Assembly: GCA_958448395.1 (NCBI GenBank)
Contig: CAUDDP010000044.1
Location: 1 to 18,050, forward strand
DNA from: an uncultured Oscillospiraceae bacterium
GTDB taxonomy: Bacteria; Bacillota; Clostridia; Oscillospirales; Ruminococcaceae
DNA length: 18,050 bases
Direction of reading: 5' to 3'
In this document: piece after piece, positions 6,925 to 13,991 of the stretch
Layout of the letters: each line of letters starts with the position of its first letter
Numbering within the stretch: the stretch's first letter is position 1
Notes under the pieces: model-generated
What the model was told of the DNA's origin: nothing
The model's input: the letters and a program-made list of their open reading frames with translations, nothing else
Database searches by the model: none
Translations under genes and position numbers: made by a program

Positions 6925-7242
6925 ATGCCTGTTACAATACAATTGGAAGCCCCCTGCCTGACTGCTATTCTCGACGGAGAAATCGATCATCACTGTGCTC
7001 GTGATTTGCGAGAGGAGATTGACCAGGCAATTTTGGATTATGAGCCACACCAACTGCGATTGGATTTTGAAAAAGTGACGTTTATGGACAGTTCCGGCAT
7101 TGGACTGATTATGGGACGCTGCCAGCAAATGCAGGCACGTTCCGGGAATGTCATCATTCAAAATCCACCGCCGCACATTCGTAGGGTGATGCGACTTTCC
7201 GGTATGGAACGCATTGCAAGTATTGAGATTACAAATATCTGA
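6925..7242 (+). CDS. spoIIAA: Anti-sigma F factor antagonist SpoIIAA (STAS domain)
   Basis: SpoIIAA frees sigma-F in the forespore by binding the anti-sigma kinase SpoIIAB; SpoIIAB phosphorylates and inactivates it, and SpoIIE reactivates it. The 105-residue protein is one STAS domain. FMDSSGIGLIMGR (53-65) matches the phosphorylation loop of the family, with Ser57 the expected phosphosite. The neighbours are spoIIAB and sigF in canonical order, which makes the assignment firm over other anti-anti-sigma factors. The ribosome site GGAAAGGAG lies 8 nt before the ATG. Confidence 0.92.
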   Translation: MPVTIQLEAPCLTAILDGEIDHHCARDLREEIDQAILDYEPHQLRLDFEKVTFMDSSGIGLIMGRCQQMQARSGNVIIQNPPPHIRRVMRLSGMERIASIEITNI

Positions 7243-7259
7243 TCAGGAGGGAAGTTGTC

Positions 7260-7694
7260 ATGCACACTACCAACCAAATGAAAATTGTGTTTCCGGGCAT
7301 TTCTGTCAATGAACGAACAGCCCGTTCCTTAGTGGCAGCCTTTCTGGTGCAGCTTGATCCAACTGTGGAGGAACTGGCAGATATCCGAACAGCAGTATCC
7401 GAGGCGGTTACCAATAGTATTGTACACGGGTATCGCTATCACAAAGGGGATGTAGAGTTACATATTAAAATTTTGGCAGATCGTGAGGTATATATTCGGG
7501 TTAAAGACAAGGGCTGTGGCATTGCGGATGTGGAGAAGGCAATGGAACCGCTCTATACAACAGCAAAGGAGGAGGAACGTGCCGGTCTGGGCTTTGCCGT
7601 CATGCAAAGCTTTATGGACAAGCTACAGGTACGCAGCAAACCAAATCAGGGAACCACTGTGATTATGCGGAAAAAGCTGAGGGCATTGATATGA
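7260..7694 (+). CDS. spoIIAB: Anti-sigma F factor and serine kinase SpoIIAB
   Basis: SpoIIAB holds sigma-F inactive in an ATP-bound complex and phosphorylates SpoIIAA. The 144-residue GHKL ATPase has the N box EAVTNSIVHGY (48-58, with Glu48 and Asn52 as the expected catalytic base and Mg ligand), the G1 box DKGCGI (83-88) and the G2 box ERAGLGFAVM (106-115). The length is normal. The start follows GGAGGG (7246-7251) and lies 17 nt after spoIIAA; its stop overlaps the sigF start by 4 nt (ATGA), suggesting translational coupling. Confidence 0.94.
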   Translation: MHTTNQMKIVFPGISVNERTARSLVAAFLVQLDPTVEELADIRTAVSEAVTNSIVHGYRYHKGDVELHIKILADREVYIRVKDKGCGIADVEKAMEPLYTTAKEEERAGLGFAVMQSFMDKLQVRSKPNQGTTVIMRKKLRALI

Positions 7695-8335
7695 GTGCAC
7701 CGACTGCGGAGGCAAATCTGGGACTGGTGCATCTCTGTGCCAATCGTTTTCGAGGACGTGGGATAGAGTATGAGGAGCTGTATTCTGCTGGTTGTATTGG
7801 ATTATTGAAAGCCGTAAAAGCTTTTGATCAAAATCGGGGCGTACAGTTTTCAACCTATGCCGTACCAGTAATTCTGGGAGAAATTAAGCGGCTGTTTCGG
7901 GATGGTGGCACAGTAAAAGTCAGTCGTACGTTAAAAGAACATGCCATGCAGCTACAGCAGATACAAGAAACCTTTCAGCAGGTGCATGGCAGGGCAGCAA
8001 CCATTGCGGAATTATCGCAATGTTCCAGACTTTCTCCGGAAGCAGTGGCAGAAGCACTTTGTGCAGCACAGCCACCGCTGTCCTTGACGGCTGCAACAGA
8101 GGACAATCAGCTCGATATTCCTGTTCCAGCACCGGATACCGAACTGGGAGATGTTCTGGCATTGCGGCAGGTAATGCAAACGCTGCCTAAGCCAGATAGG
8201 CTGCTGCTGCAAATGCGATATTTTCAAAATATGACACAGACGGAGACTGCAAAGCGGTTGGGGATTTCGCAGGTGCAGGTGTCCCGTAAGGAAAAAAAAT
8301 TACTCTCTCATTTGCGGACAGAATTATTGCAATAG
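7691..8335 (+). CDS. sigF: RNA polymerase sporulation sigma factor F, short N terminus
   Basis: Sigma-F directs early forespore transcription. The 214-residue protein has region 2 (EELYSAGCIGLLKAVKAFDQNRGVQFSTYAVPVILGEI), a region 3 starting at DGGTVKVSRTLKE, and region 4 with the DNA-binding helix MTQTETAKRLGISQVQVSRKEKKLL. The order spoIIAA-spoIIAB-sigF identifies it as sigma-F rather than sigma-G. It begins where Bacillus sigma-F is already about 40 residues in, so region 1.2 is largely absent. The only sensible start is the ATG overlapping the spoIIAB stop; upstream in-frame sequence lies inside spoIIAB. No clear terminator follows. Confidence 0.92.
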   Translation: MSAPTAEANLGLVHLCANRFRGRGIEYEELYSAGCIGLLKAVKAFDQNRGVQFSTYAVPVILGEIKRLFRDGGTVKVSRTLKEHAMQLQQIQETFQQVHGRAATIAELSQCSRLSPEAVAEALCAAQPPLSLTAATEDNQLDIPVPAPDTELGDVLALRQVMQTLPKPDRLLLQMRYFQNMTQTETAKRLGISQVQVSRKEKKLLSHLRTELLQ

Positions 8336-8450
8336 CAAATAAATTTGTATTTTCCCATAAGATAAGTGACTATTTTGGGCATGGGAGTCCATTTTCAAAT
8401 AATAGAGTGGATTGCACGTCGCAGGCGACTATGGTCAAGCCGATGTAGTT

Positions 8451-8503
8451 TGGCAGAGGTGAAATCGCTATCTGTGAGAGAAAATGCAGAAATGGATTTC
8501 CGT
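8451..8503 (+). repeat. Diverged 53-nt block, copy B, with sigma-H-like promoter pattern
   Basis: This is the partner of 6765-6817, identical at 38 of 53 positions. AGGTGAAA (8457-8464), 12 nt, then AGAGAAAAT (8477-8485) keeps the same spacing as copy A, and the conserved bases concentrate in these two boxes. It sits in the 254-nt gap after sigF and upstream of the AEC permease. The rest of that gap has only a short palindrome, GTCGC-AG-GCGAC (8418-8429), and the sigma-A promoter at 8523. Confidence 0.4.
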
Positions 8504-8522
8504 ACATTTTTGGCATTTTGGG

Positions 8523-8551
8523 TTGACAAACATAAAAAAATGAGATAAACT
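8523..8551 (+). promoter_or_regulatory. Sigma-A promoter of the AEC permease gene
   Basis: A perfect TTGACA (8523-8528), a 17-nt spacer and TAAACT (8546-8551), 38 nt before the start codon. Confidence 0.85.
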
Positions 8552-8589
8552 GTAAGAGCATTTGCAAATTTAATAAAGAAGGTATTTTT

Positions 8590-9558
8590 ATGCAAACTTT
8601 TACAAACAATCTCATTTTCAGTCTGAATGCCACCATTCCGGTTTTTCTGATGATGGTATTAGGATTCATCTTGCGGCGAGTGCATTTGCTGGATGATCAC
8701 ACGACACAGAAGCTCAATCAATTTTCCTTTAAAGTGTTGCTGCCAGCATTGTTGTTCATGGATTTGTCCACAGCGGATTTTCAATCAGTCTGGGACACAA
8801 AATTTGTACTGTTTTGTTTTTGTGTTACCGTGGTGAGTATTGTAATTGCACTGCTTTTTTCGTTGCTGCATCGGGATAAGGCGGAACGGGGGGAGTTCAT
8901 TCAGGCTGCTTATCGTAGTAGTGCTGCTATTCTTGGCATTGCCTTTGTCAAAAACATCTATGGAGAAGCAACGATGGCAGCCTTGATGATTGTTGGAACG
9001 GTGCCGCTTTATAATATCATTGCCGTGATTGTACTCTCTCTGACGGCAATGCCGGCGGATGGAAAATCCAAACCGGATCGAAAGTCGCTGCTGCTGAAAA
9101 CACTGAAAAATATAGGAACAAATCCAATTATCCTTGGCATTGTGGTTGGTATGCTTTGGTCAATTTTGAAGATTCCACAGCCAGTGATTCTCTCAAAATC
9201 AATATCTTATCTTGGAAACATGGCAACACCGCTTTCTTTGATTGCATTGGGGGCATCGTTTCAGTGGCACGACGCTAAGGGGAAGCTGCCAGCAACGATT
9301 GGCGTTACCGTTATCAAGCTGGTTTTATTTTGTGGGTTGTTTTTGCCGCTTGCAGTTGTCTTTGGCTTCCGAACAGAAAAATTGATTGCGATTCTGGTTA
9401 TGCTTGGCAGTGCAACTACGGGCAGTTGTTTTGTGATGGCACGCAATATGGGGCATAACGGTACCCTAACTGCTTGCAGTGTGATGTTGACCACATTGTG
9501 CAGTGCGTTTACATTAACATTCTGGCTCTTTCTATTGCGAACATTACAATATATTTGA
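8590..9558 (+). CDS. AEC-family (auxin efflux carrier-type) permease
   Basis: The 322-residue membrane protein has about ten hydrophobic segments in two halves separated by a short hydrophilic loop (PADGKSKPDRKS, near residues 156-167). The opening segment PVFLMMVLGFILRRVHLLDD and the segments around NPIILGIVVGMLWSILKIP and MATPLSLIALGASF are typical of the AEC/PIN-like family. Bacterial members include malate and other organic acid carriers; the substrate here cannot be told. It has its own promoter and terminator, and an AAGAAGG ribosome site lies 7 nt before the ATG. A relation to the preceding sporulation operon is not indicated except for the repeated block upstream. Confidence 0.88.
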   Translation: MQTFTNNLIFSLNATIPVFLMMVLGFILRRVHLLDDHTTQKLNQFSFKVLLPALLFMDLSTADFQSVWDTKFVLFCFCVTVVSIVIALLFSLLHRDKAERGEFIQAAYRSSAAILGIAFVKNIYGEATMAALMIVGTVPLYNIIAVIVLSLTAMPADGKSKPDRKSLLLKTLKNIGTNPIILGIVVGMLWSILKIPQPVILSKSISYLGNMATPLSLIALGASFQWHDAKGKLPATIGVTVIKLVLFCGLFLPLAVVFGFRTEKLIAILVMLGSATTGSCFVMARNMGHNGTLTACSVMLTTLCSAFTLTFWLFLLRTLQYI

Positions 9559-9592
9559 TCACTTTGTGAGTGCAGTGAATAAACTGTAGCAG

Positions 9593-9634
9593 AAAAATCC
9601 GCCCTGCCCATATTGGACAGGACGGATTTTTTAA
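9593..9634. terminator. Bidirectional terminator between the permease and pectinase genes
   Basis: AAAAATCCG (9593-9601) pairs with CGGATTTTT (9623-9631), with CCTG/CAGG inside after one mismatch. It has T runs on both sides, so it can serve both converging genes. Confidence 0.85.
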
Positions 9635-9659
9635 TTGGCTGTGTTCTTAGATAAAGTGT

Positions 9660-12600
9660 TTAGTTTGTATGTGGAAGCTTGCTAACACTTGGATCCATGA
9701 TGACGAAACGAACTAGGATATCTACATCTTCTTCATTTGCAGTTCCATCTGCATTGACATCTGAATTTGCATATGCCTGTGCAGAGAGTACCAAGGATTT
9801 TGAAAGATGCTTATTCAGTGAAATGCAGTCACGCAGGTCTACGATACCATCCAGATTAGCGTCACCGTATGATATGGTATCGCCGCCGCCACCCTTTGTG
9901 GTTGTTGTGGTTATTTTAGTGGTGGATGTAGTGGTTGTAACTGTACCATCATCTACATAAGCCATATAGAACAAGTTTGCCGTATCAGCCTTTGTGATGG
10001 TGTGTGTACCAGCTGCAACAGGGACTGTAATGATGCCATCGCCGCTTGCAGTGTACTTTGTGCCATCTACCTTAATGGTTGCATCTGGTTCTACAAATAC
10101 CAGTGTCAGTGTACCCTTAGCTGCATTTGTAAATCCAACAGAAGTGGCGGTTTCCAGTTTCAGACACTGGGTAAGGGTCAATCCGTTATAGGAGACTGTC
10201 CCCTTGTTGGTTGCCAGATTACCAGTAATGGTGTAGAAGGTGCTGTTTGCTCCGTTTTCTGTAAAGTTGTGAATTTGTGCACCAGATGGTACTGGTGCGA
10301 TAGAGGAGCTTACAGTGGTTGCTTTTGTAGTAGTAGTTGTTGTTGTATTGCTGCCACTTGTCACGGTAGTCGTTACAATCGGACCCGGTGTAGTGCCATT
10401 GTACATATGATAACCCATTTTGCCATATGTGCCGTCTGTTTTGGTTTCATATAAACCACTCGGATTCAGAGAACCGTCTGCATTTCTCCATGCAGCATGG
10501 AAATCTGTTCCTTGTGTTGGTGCTTTTTCCATAGCAATGAAGTCAGAAGCAGCTGGACCTTCATACTTGGTACCAATCTTTGCACCATTGGTGACGGCAG
10601 TGTCTGCATCTACCTTATAATAGCCGCTGTTGTAGTAAACGCCATTTGCATAGGTACCAACATACTTGTCATTAGCAGCACCACCTGCCAGCTTTGCATC
10701 GGAAAGGAAGACAGAATCATTGTAATAAGACATCAGATTGTCGAAATCACAGCCTGGATCGGTGCAGCGATAGCAGGAGAAGTTTGGCTTGCCTTTACCT
10801 TCTGCATTATTGTTTACAGCGGTACAGTCGATAATCGTTCCCAACTTCGGGTTGTTATTATCTGTAAAGCCGCAGTGCAGGTTTTCAAATGCGAGACAGT
10901 TCTTTACAACATGCGGAGAACCAATGCCGCTGCCGCCCAGCTTAAAGCCGTTGCCGTCACAGTCGCCGTAGCCTTCGCCAAATTCGGTAAAGCCGTTCCG
11001 GAATGCAATGCTGTTCTGAATGGTTACTATGCCAATCGGACCAGTTTCAGCCTTTGCAAACAAGTCCCAGCCATCATCGCTGTTGTTATATGCCATACAG
11101 CCATCGAAGACATTGCCTTCACCACAGGTCAGCTTTGCTGCAAAGCCGTCTGCATTTTCCATGCTGGCATTATCGCAGTTGTTTTTGGAAGTACAATTTA
11201 GAACGAGGTTATTGGAAGGCCATGTTCCGATTTCGGTATTGCTGGTTTTGTAACGGGAAATCTGTAAACCCGTATCTTGGTTGTCATTGAATACCATCAT
11301 TTCAATGGTGTTATTGTTACCAGAGAGCAGCATGCCGTTGTCAGCAGCCTTGGTGATTTCAAAGCCATAGAAATGCCAGTAATCGCCGTCCAGTACAATA
11401 CCACGGATTGCAGAATTTGCTGCTCCTTCATTGGAGAAATCGAAGACAACATTTGCACCGTTATAAGGCTTGATTGTCTTTGGTGCAGAAGCCGTGCCGT
11501 TGTTGGTGTCTTCAATCAAAATTTGCTCTGCGAGTTCATATGTACCACCCAGCAGATAGATGGTGTGTCCCGGTGTAAGTGTGGAAACTGCTGTGTAAAT
11601 GCTGGTTGGGTCACTTGCACTCTTACCACTGCCGGAGCCGGTCGGAGAACAGAAGATATCGCCGTCTGTTGGCTTGTCTGGAGTAGTAGGGATGGTCTGC
11701 TTGGTCACAGTTGTTGTTTTTGTAGTTACAGTTGTCGTAGGGTTCTGTGGTGTAGTAGTAGGAGTGGTAACAACCGTGCCGCCTGCTGAGAAGCCGCTGC
11801 CAATCTTAGAGATGGAGGATTTGTAATTTTTCAAAGCGGCTTTCAGTTCTGCATTAACGGCATAGCTTGCATCGTCTACAGAATTGTCAAACTTCCACTG
11901 CAAGTCACCGCCGTCTGCACGACCTGCTTTAGCAGTTACAGATGCTTTTGCTTCTTCTGGTGACTCGGCTGTATAGGAATACATCAGACTGCTGTTGGTA
12001 TCAAAGTTATTGTAAGTAGTACCACCGGAAGCAGTTTTTACGCTGCTTGGAACGGTTTCTGAAGCACTGGAAACCTCGTAAGCATCAAATTCCGTATTAT
12101 TCTGTTCGTAAGTAATATAGCTTGCAGCACCTTCGATGTGGTTGTTGTAAGCCTTGATGATGCCGCCAGCTTCGCCGGAGAACGTACCGTCACCCAGTGC
12201 GTCAGTACCCTGACCGGAGCTCATCATCGGATTTTTACAATTTCTGAAGTAGTTGCCTTCTACGAATGCAGAAGCACCCATTGTGACACCTACACCATAC
12301 TTTGCATTGCCGTCATAGTAGTTGTTGTAAATGTGAACGGTGCAAGTTCTGATACGAGGATGACGGGAGTCGGAGTGGTCGTACCAGTTGTGGTGATAGG
12401 TGATGTAGTTTTCAGTTGTTTCCTCTTTCATGCCCTGTAGGTTACATTTTCCGCTGTCCCAGAAATGGTTGTAAGAGTGGGTAATGTAAGAAGAAGTTTT
12501 GGTGTCCAGTGCACCGTCACCCTTTGCTTGGTCAGCATCCGAACCGGCATCACCGTAGAAGAAATCGCAGTTATGAATCCATACATGGTCATTGTTCATC

Positions 12601-13478
12601 TGTAAGCCACAGTTATCCTTTTCGCCGCTGTTGCAGTTCATGAAGGCGATATTTCTGACTTCTACATTGCTTGCATTGGCAATTCTCAGACCAAATCCAT
12701 TAAATACGGTATCTGCACCGATACCTTCAATGGTAATACCGCAGCTCAGTCTTTTGGAATCACCATTTCCCTTAATCAGCAGGTCACCATCCATTAGAGT
12801 TGATGGATCGGTAATATTACCAACGCATCTGATACAAAGCGGTCTGGTTTCATAGCCCTTCTGATAAGCCGTGAGAATGTTTTGAATTCCCGTGCAGGCA
12901 GTAGTTGCCCCCTTGGAGCTGGTTGTAACATCCATGGATACAGTATCTTTTGTATCTTCTGTTACATAGAGAACAACTGCATTGCTTTTCAGTGTACCGT
13001 CATCGTTATAAGCACCAGAGGAAGTGCCGTTTACAAAGCCGAAACCGCTTCTGTCATGTGCGGTAACGGTTACGGTTGCCTCTGCTGCACCGGACAGTTC
13101 TTTAGAACCGCTGACCGGAACGACCTTTAATGTATAGCTGCCAGCTTTCAGACCGACTGCATCAGCCCGCAGATGACCGTCCTGATACTGGCGGATCAGC
13201 ATACTGTCCAGCTGTACGCCGTTGCAATATACATTATAACCATCCGCACCGCTGACAGGCTGCCACTCTACAGAGGCAGATTCTGCATAGCCTGTGGATT
13301 TGGTAATGGAGACACTGCTTGCAGCCAGCAGAGACATATTTTCTTCCCAGCTTGTATCTGCTGCCGGCACAACATCTTCTGCAAAGCTAAGCATTTGCGA
13401 TGGCAGTGCTGCTACAGCGGTAACCGCTGCAATCAGGGTTGCAACCATTCCCTTTTTCAAATTGAACATTCGTTTCAA
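9660..13478 (-). CDS. Secreted modular pectinase: PL1-PL9-CBM77-dockerin
   Basis: This 1272-residue exoenzyme cleaves pectin homogalacturonan by beta-elimination. Modules in order: signal peptide (1-33), an FN3-like region (about 52-145), a PL1 pectate lyase helix (about 150-560, with HVWIHNCDF near 295 and catalytic-type RHPRIR at 372-377), a Thr-rich linker, and a PL9 pectate lyase (about 606-1030). PL9 shows Lys782 in DGFAAKL and the calcium cluster NSDDGWD at 799-805. A second Thr linker follows, then a CBM77-like domain (about 1066-1176), a third Thr linker and a type I dockerin (about 1205-1262) with two calcium loops. The layout matches the known R. flavefaciens PL1/PL9 protein from which CBM77 was described. 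The start is TTG: GAGGAGGA lies 6 nt before it but 15 nt before the next ATG (13469). Confidence 0.92.
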   Translation of the reverse strand: MKRMFNLKKGMVATLIAAVTAVAALPSQMLSFAEDVVPAADTSWEENMSLLAASSVSITKSTGYAESASVEWQPVSGADGYNVYCNGVQLDSMLIRQYQDGHLRADAVGLKAGSYTLKVVPVSGSKELSGAAEATVTVTAHDRSGFGFVNGTSSGAYNDDGTLKSNAVVLYVTEDTKDTVSMDVTTSSKGATTACTGIQNILTAYQKGYETRPLCIRCVGNITDPSTLMDGDLLIKGNGDSKRLSCGITIEGIGADTVFNGFGLRIANASNVEVRNIAFMNCNSGEKDNCGLQMNNDHVWIHNCDFFYGDAGSDADQAKGDGALDTKTSSYITHSYNHFWDSGKCNLQGMKEETTENYITYHHNWYDHSDSRHPRIRTCTVHIYNNYYDGNAKYGVGVTMGASAFVEGNYFRNCKNPMMSSGQGTDALGDGTFSGEAGGIIKAYNNHIEGAASYITYEQNNTEFDAYEVSSASETVPSSVKTASGGTTYNNFDTNSSLMYSYTAESPEEAKASVTAKAGRADGGDLQWKFDNSVDDASYAVNAELKAALKNYKSSISKIGSGFSAGGTVVTTPTTTPQNPTTTVTTKTTTVTKQTIPTTPDKPTDGDIFCSPTGSGSGKSASDPTSIYTAVSTLTPGHTIYLLGGTYELAEQILIEDTNNGTASAPKTIKPYNGANVVFDFSNEGAANSAIRGIVLDGDYWHFYGFEITKAADNGMLLSGNNNTIEMMVFNDNQDTGLQISRYKTSNTEIGTWPSNNLVLNCTSKNNCDNASMENADGFAAKLTCGEGNVFDGCMAYNNSDDGWDLFAKAETGPIGIVTIQNSIAFRNGFTEFGEGYGDCDGNGFKLGGSGIGSPHVVKNCLAFENLHCGFTDNNNPKLGTIIDCTAVNNNAEGKGKPNFSCYRCTDPGCDFDNLMSYYNDSVFLSDAKLAGGAANDKYVGTYANGVYYNSGYYKVDADTAVTNGAKIGTKYEGPAASDFIAMEKAPTQGTDFHAAWRNADGSLNPSGLYETKTDGTYGKMGYHMYNGTTPGPIVTTTVTSGSNTTTTTTTKATTVSSSIAPVPSGAQIHNFTENGANSTFYTITGNLATNKGTVSYNGLTLTQCLKLETATSVGFTNAAKGTLTLVFVEPDATIKVDGTKYTASGDGIITVPVAAGTHTITKADTANLFYMAYVDDGTVTTTTSTTKITTTTTKGGGGDTISYGDANLDGIVDLRDCISLNKHLSKSLVLSAQAYANSDVNADGTANEEDVDILVRFVIMDPSVSKLPHTN

Positions 13479-13539
13479 AATAAATCCTCCTCTTTACAGT
13501 CCCCAGTAATCTGAGTATAACTGCAAACCGTTTGATTTA

Positions 13540-13568
13540 AGCATACACCTTTTTAATAAAATTGTCAA
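13540..13568 (-). promoter_or_regulatory. Sigma-A promoter of the pectinase gene
   Basis: On the minus strand, TTGACA (13568-13563), a 17-nt spacer and TATGCT (13545-13540), about 62 nt upstream of the TTG start. Confidence 0.7.
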
Positions 13569-13781
13569 TCTGTAAAAACGCTGAAAATCCCTTTATTGTT
13601 TTGTGCATTTTAGCTAAAAATGGAGAGAAAATTTGTTATTTGTTTCGAATGCGAATCGATTACAAGTGTAGAAAAATAGACATTTTTTCGTTTTTGTCTT
13701 ATTTGTATCATATAAATTAAATATATATTAAAAATGAGAATAGAAATGCAAGGAAGAAGCATTCTCCCTGTTTAAAAAATG

Positions 13782-13795
13782 AAATTGTACAATTT
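13782..13795. promoter_or_regulatory. 14-nt perfect palindrome, candidate operator
   Basis: AAATTGTACAATTT is a perfect inverted repeat with no loop, lying between the two divergent promoters (214 nt from the pectinase -35 and 75 nt from the transpeptidase -35). It is the right form for a dimeric repressor site, but the A+T-rich context makes chance possible. Confidence 0.3.
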
Positions 13796-13819
13796 TATGC
13801 TCTAATTCAGAGATTTTTT

Positions 13820-13842
13820 ATTTGAACTTTACAAATTCAAAT
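13820..13842. promoter_or_regulatory. Inverted repeat, candidate operator
   Basis: ATTTGAA (13820-13826) and TTCAAAT (13836-13842) are perfect 7-bp arms around a 9-nt spacer, ending 27 nt upstream of the transpeptidase -35. Apart from these elements and the two promoters, the 513-nt divergent gap (13479-13991) is A+T-rich with nothing else recognised. Confidence 0.3.
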
Positions 13843-13869
13843 TTCGAGTCAAGATTAAAAAGAAAACGG

Positions 13870-13898
13870 TTGACAAACAATTTAGAAGCGGATATAAT
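13870..13898 (+). promoter_or_regulatory. Consensus sigma-A promoter of the L,D-transpeptidase gene
   Basis: A perfect TTGACA (13870-13875), a 17-nt spacer and a perfect TATAAT (13893-13898). The leader of about 85 nt contains a hairpin, TCTGATTT/AAATCAGA (13947-13954, 13960-13967), ending 9 nt before the ribosome site. Confidence 0.9.
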
Positions 13899-13991
13899 AA
13901 AAATGATGACTTCCTGTCAGAATTTGTACGAAAGACATGAGAAAGCTCTGATTTCTGAAAAATCAGATGAATAAAGAAAGGATCGATTGCA

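Noticed and set aside
8366..8548. 60-codon open frame in the gap after sigF
   Set aside because: It overlaps the repeated block and the sigma-A promoter, has no good ribosome site, and its related block at 6765 does not keep a comparable frame.
10497..11201. Plus-strand open frame of 234 codons opposite the pectinase
   Set aside because: It mirrors the PL9 coding sequence, has no ribosome site, and its Cys/Val/Ile-rich translation matches no family.
9896..11780. Trinucleotide-like repeats suggestive of a CRISPR or tandem repeat locus
   Set aside because: They encode the Thr-rich linkers in frame; there are no regular repeat-spacer units.
11277..11789. Plus-strand open frame of 170 codons opposite the pectinase linker and PL9 start
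   Set aside because: It is an antisense shadow of Thr-rich linker and helix sequence.
13571..13588. Possible CcpA (cre) site upstream of the pectinase
   Set aside because: TGTAAAAACGCTGA has one base too many between the half sites compared with the cre consensus.
13648..13666. Possible LexA-type box (CGAATGCGAATCG)
   Set aside because: It is not a true inverted repeat in the CGAAC-N4-GTTCG form, and neither neighbouring gene is related to DNA damage.
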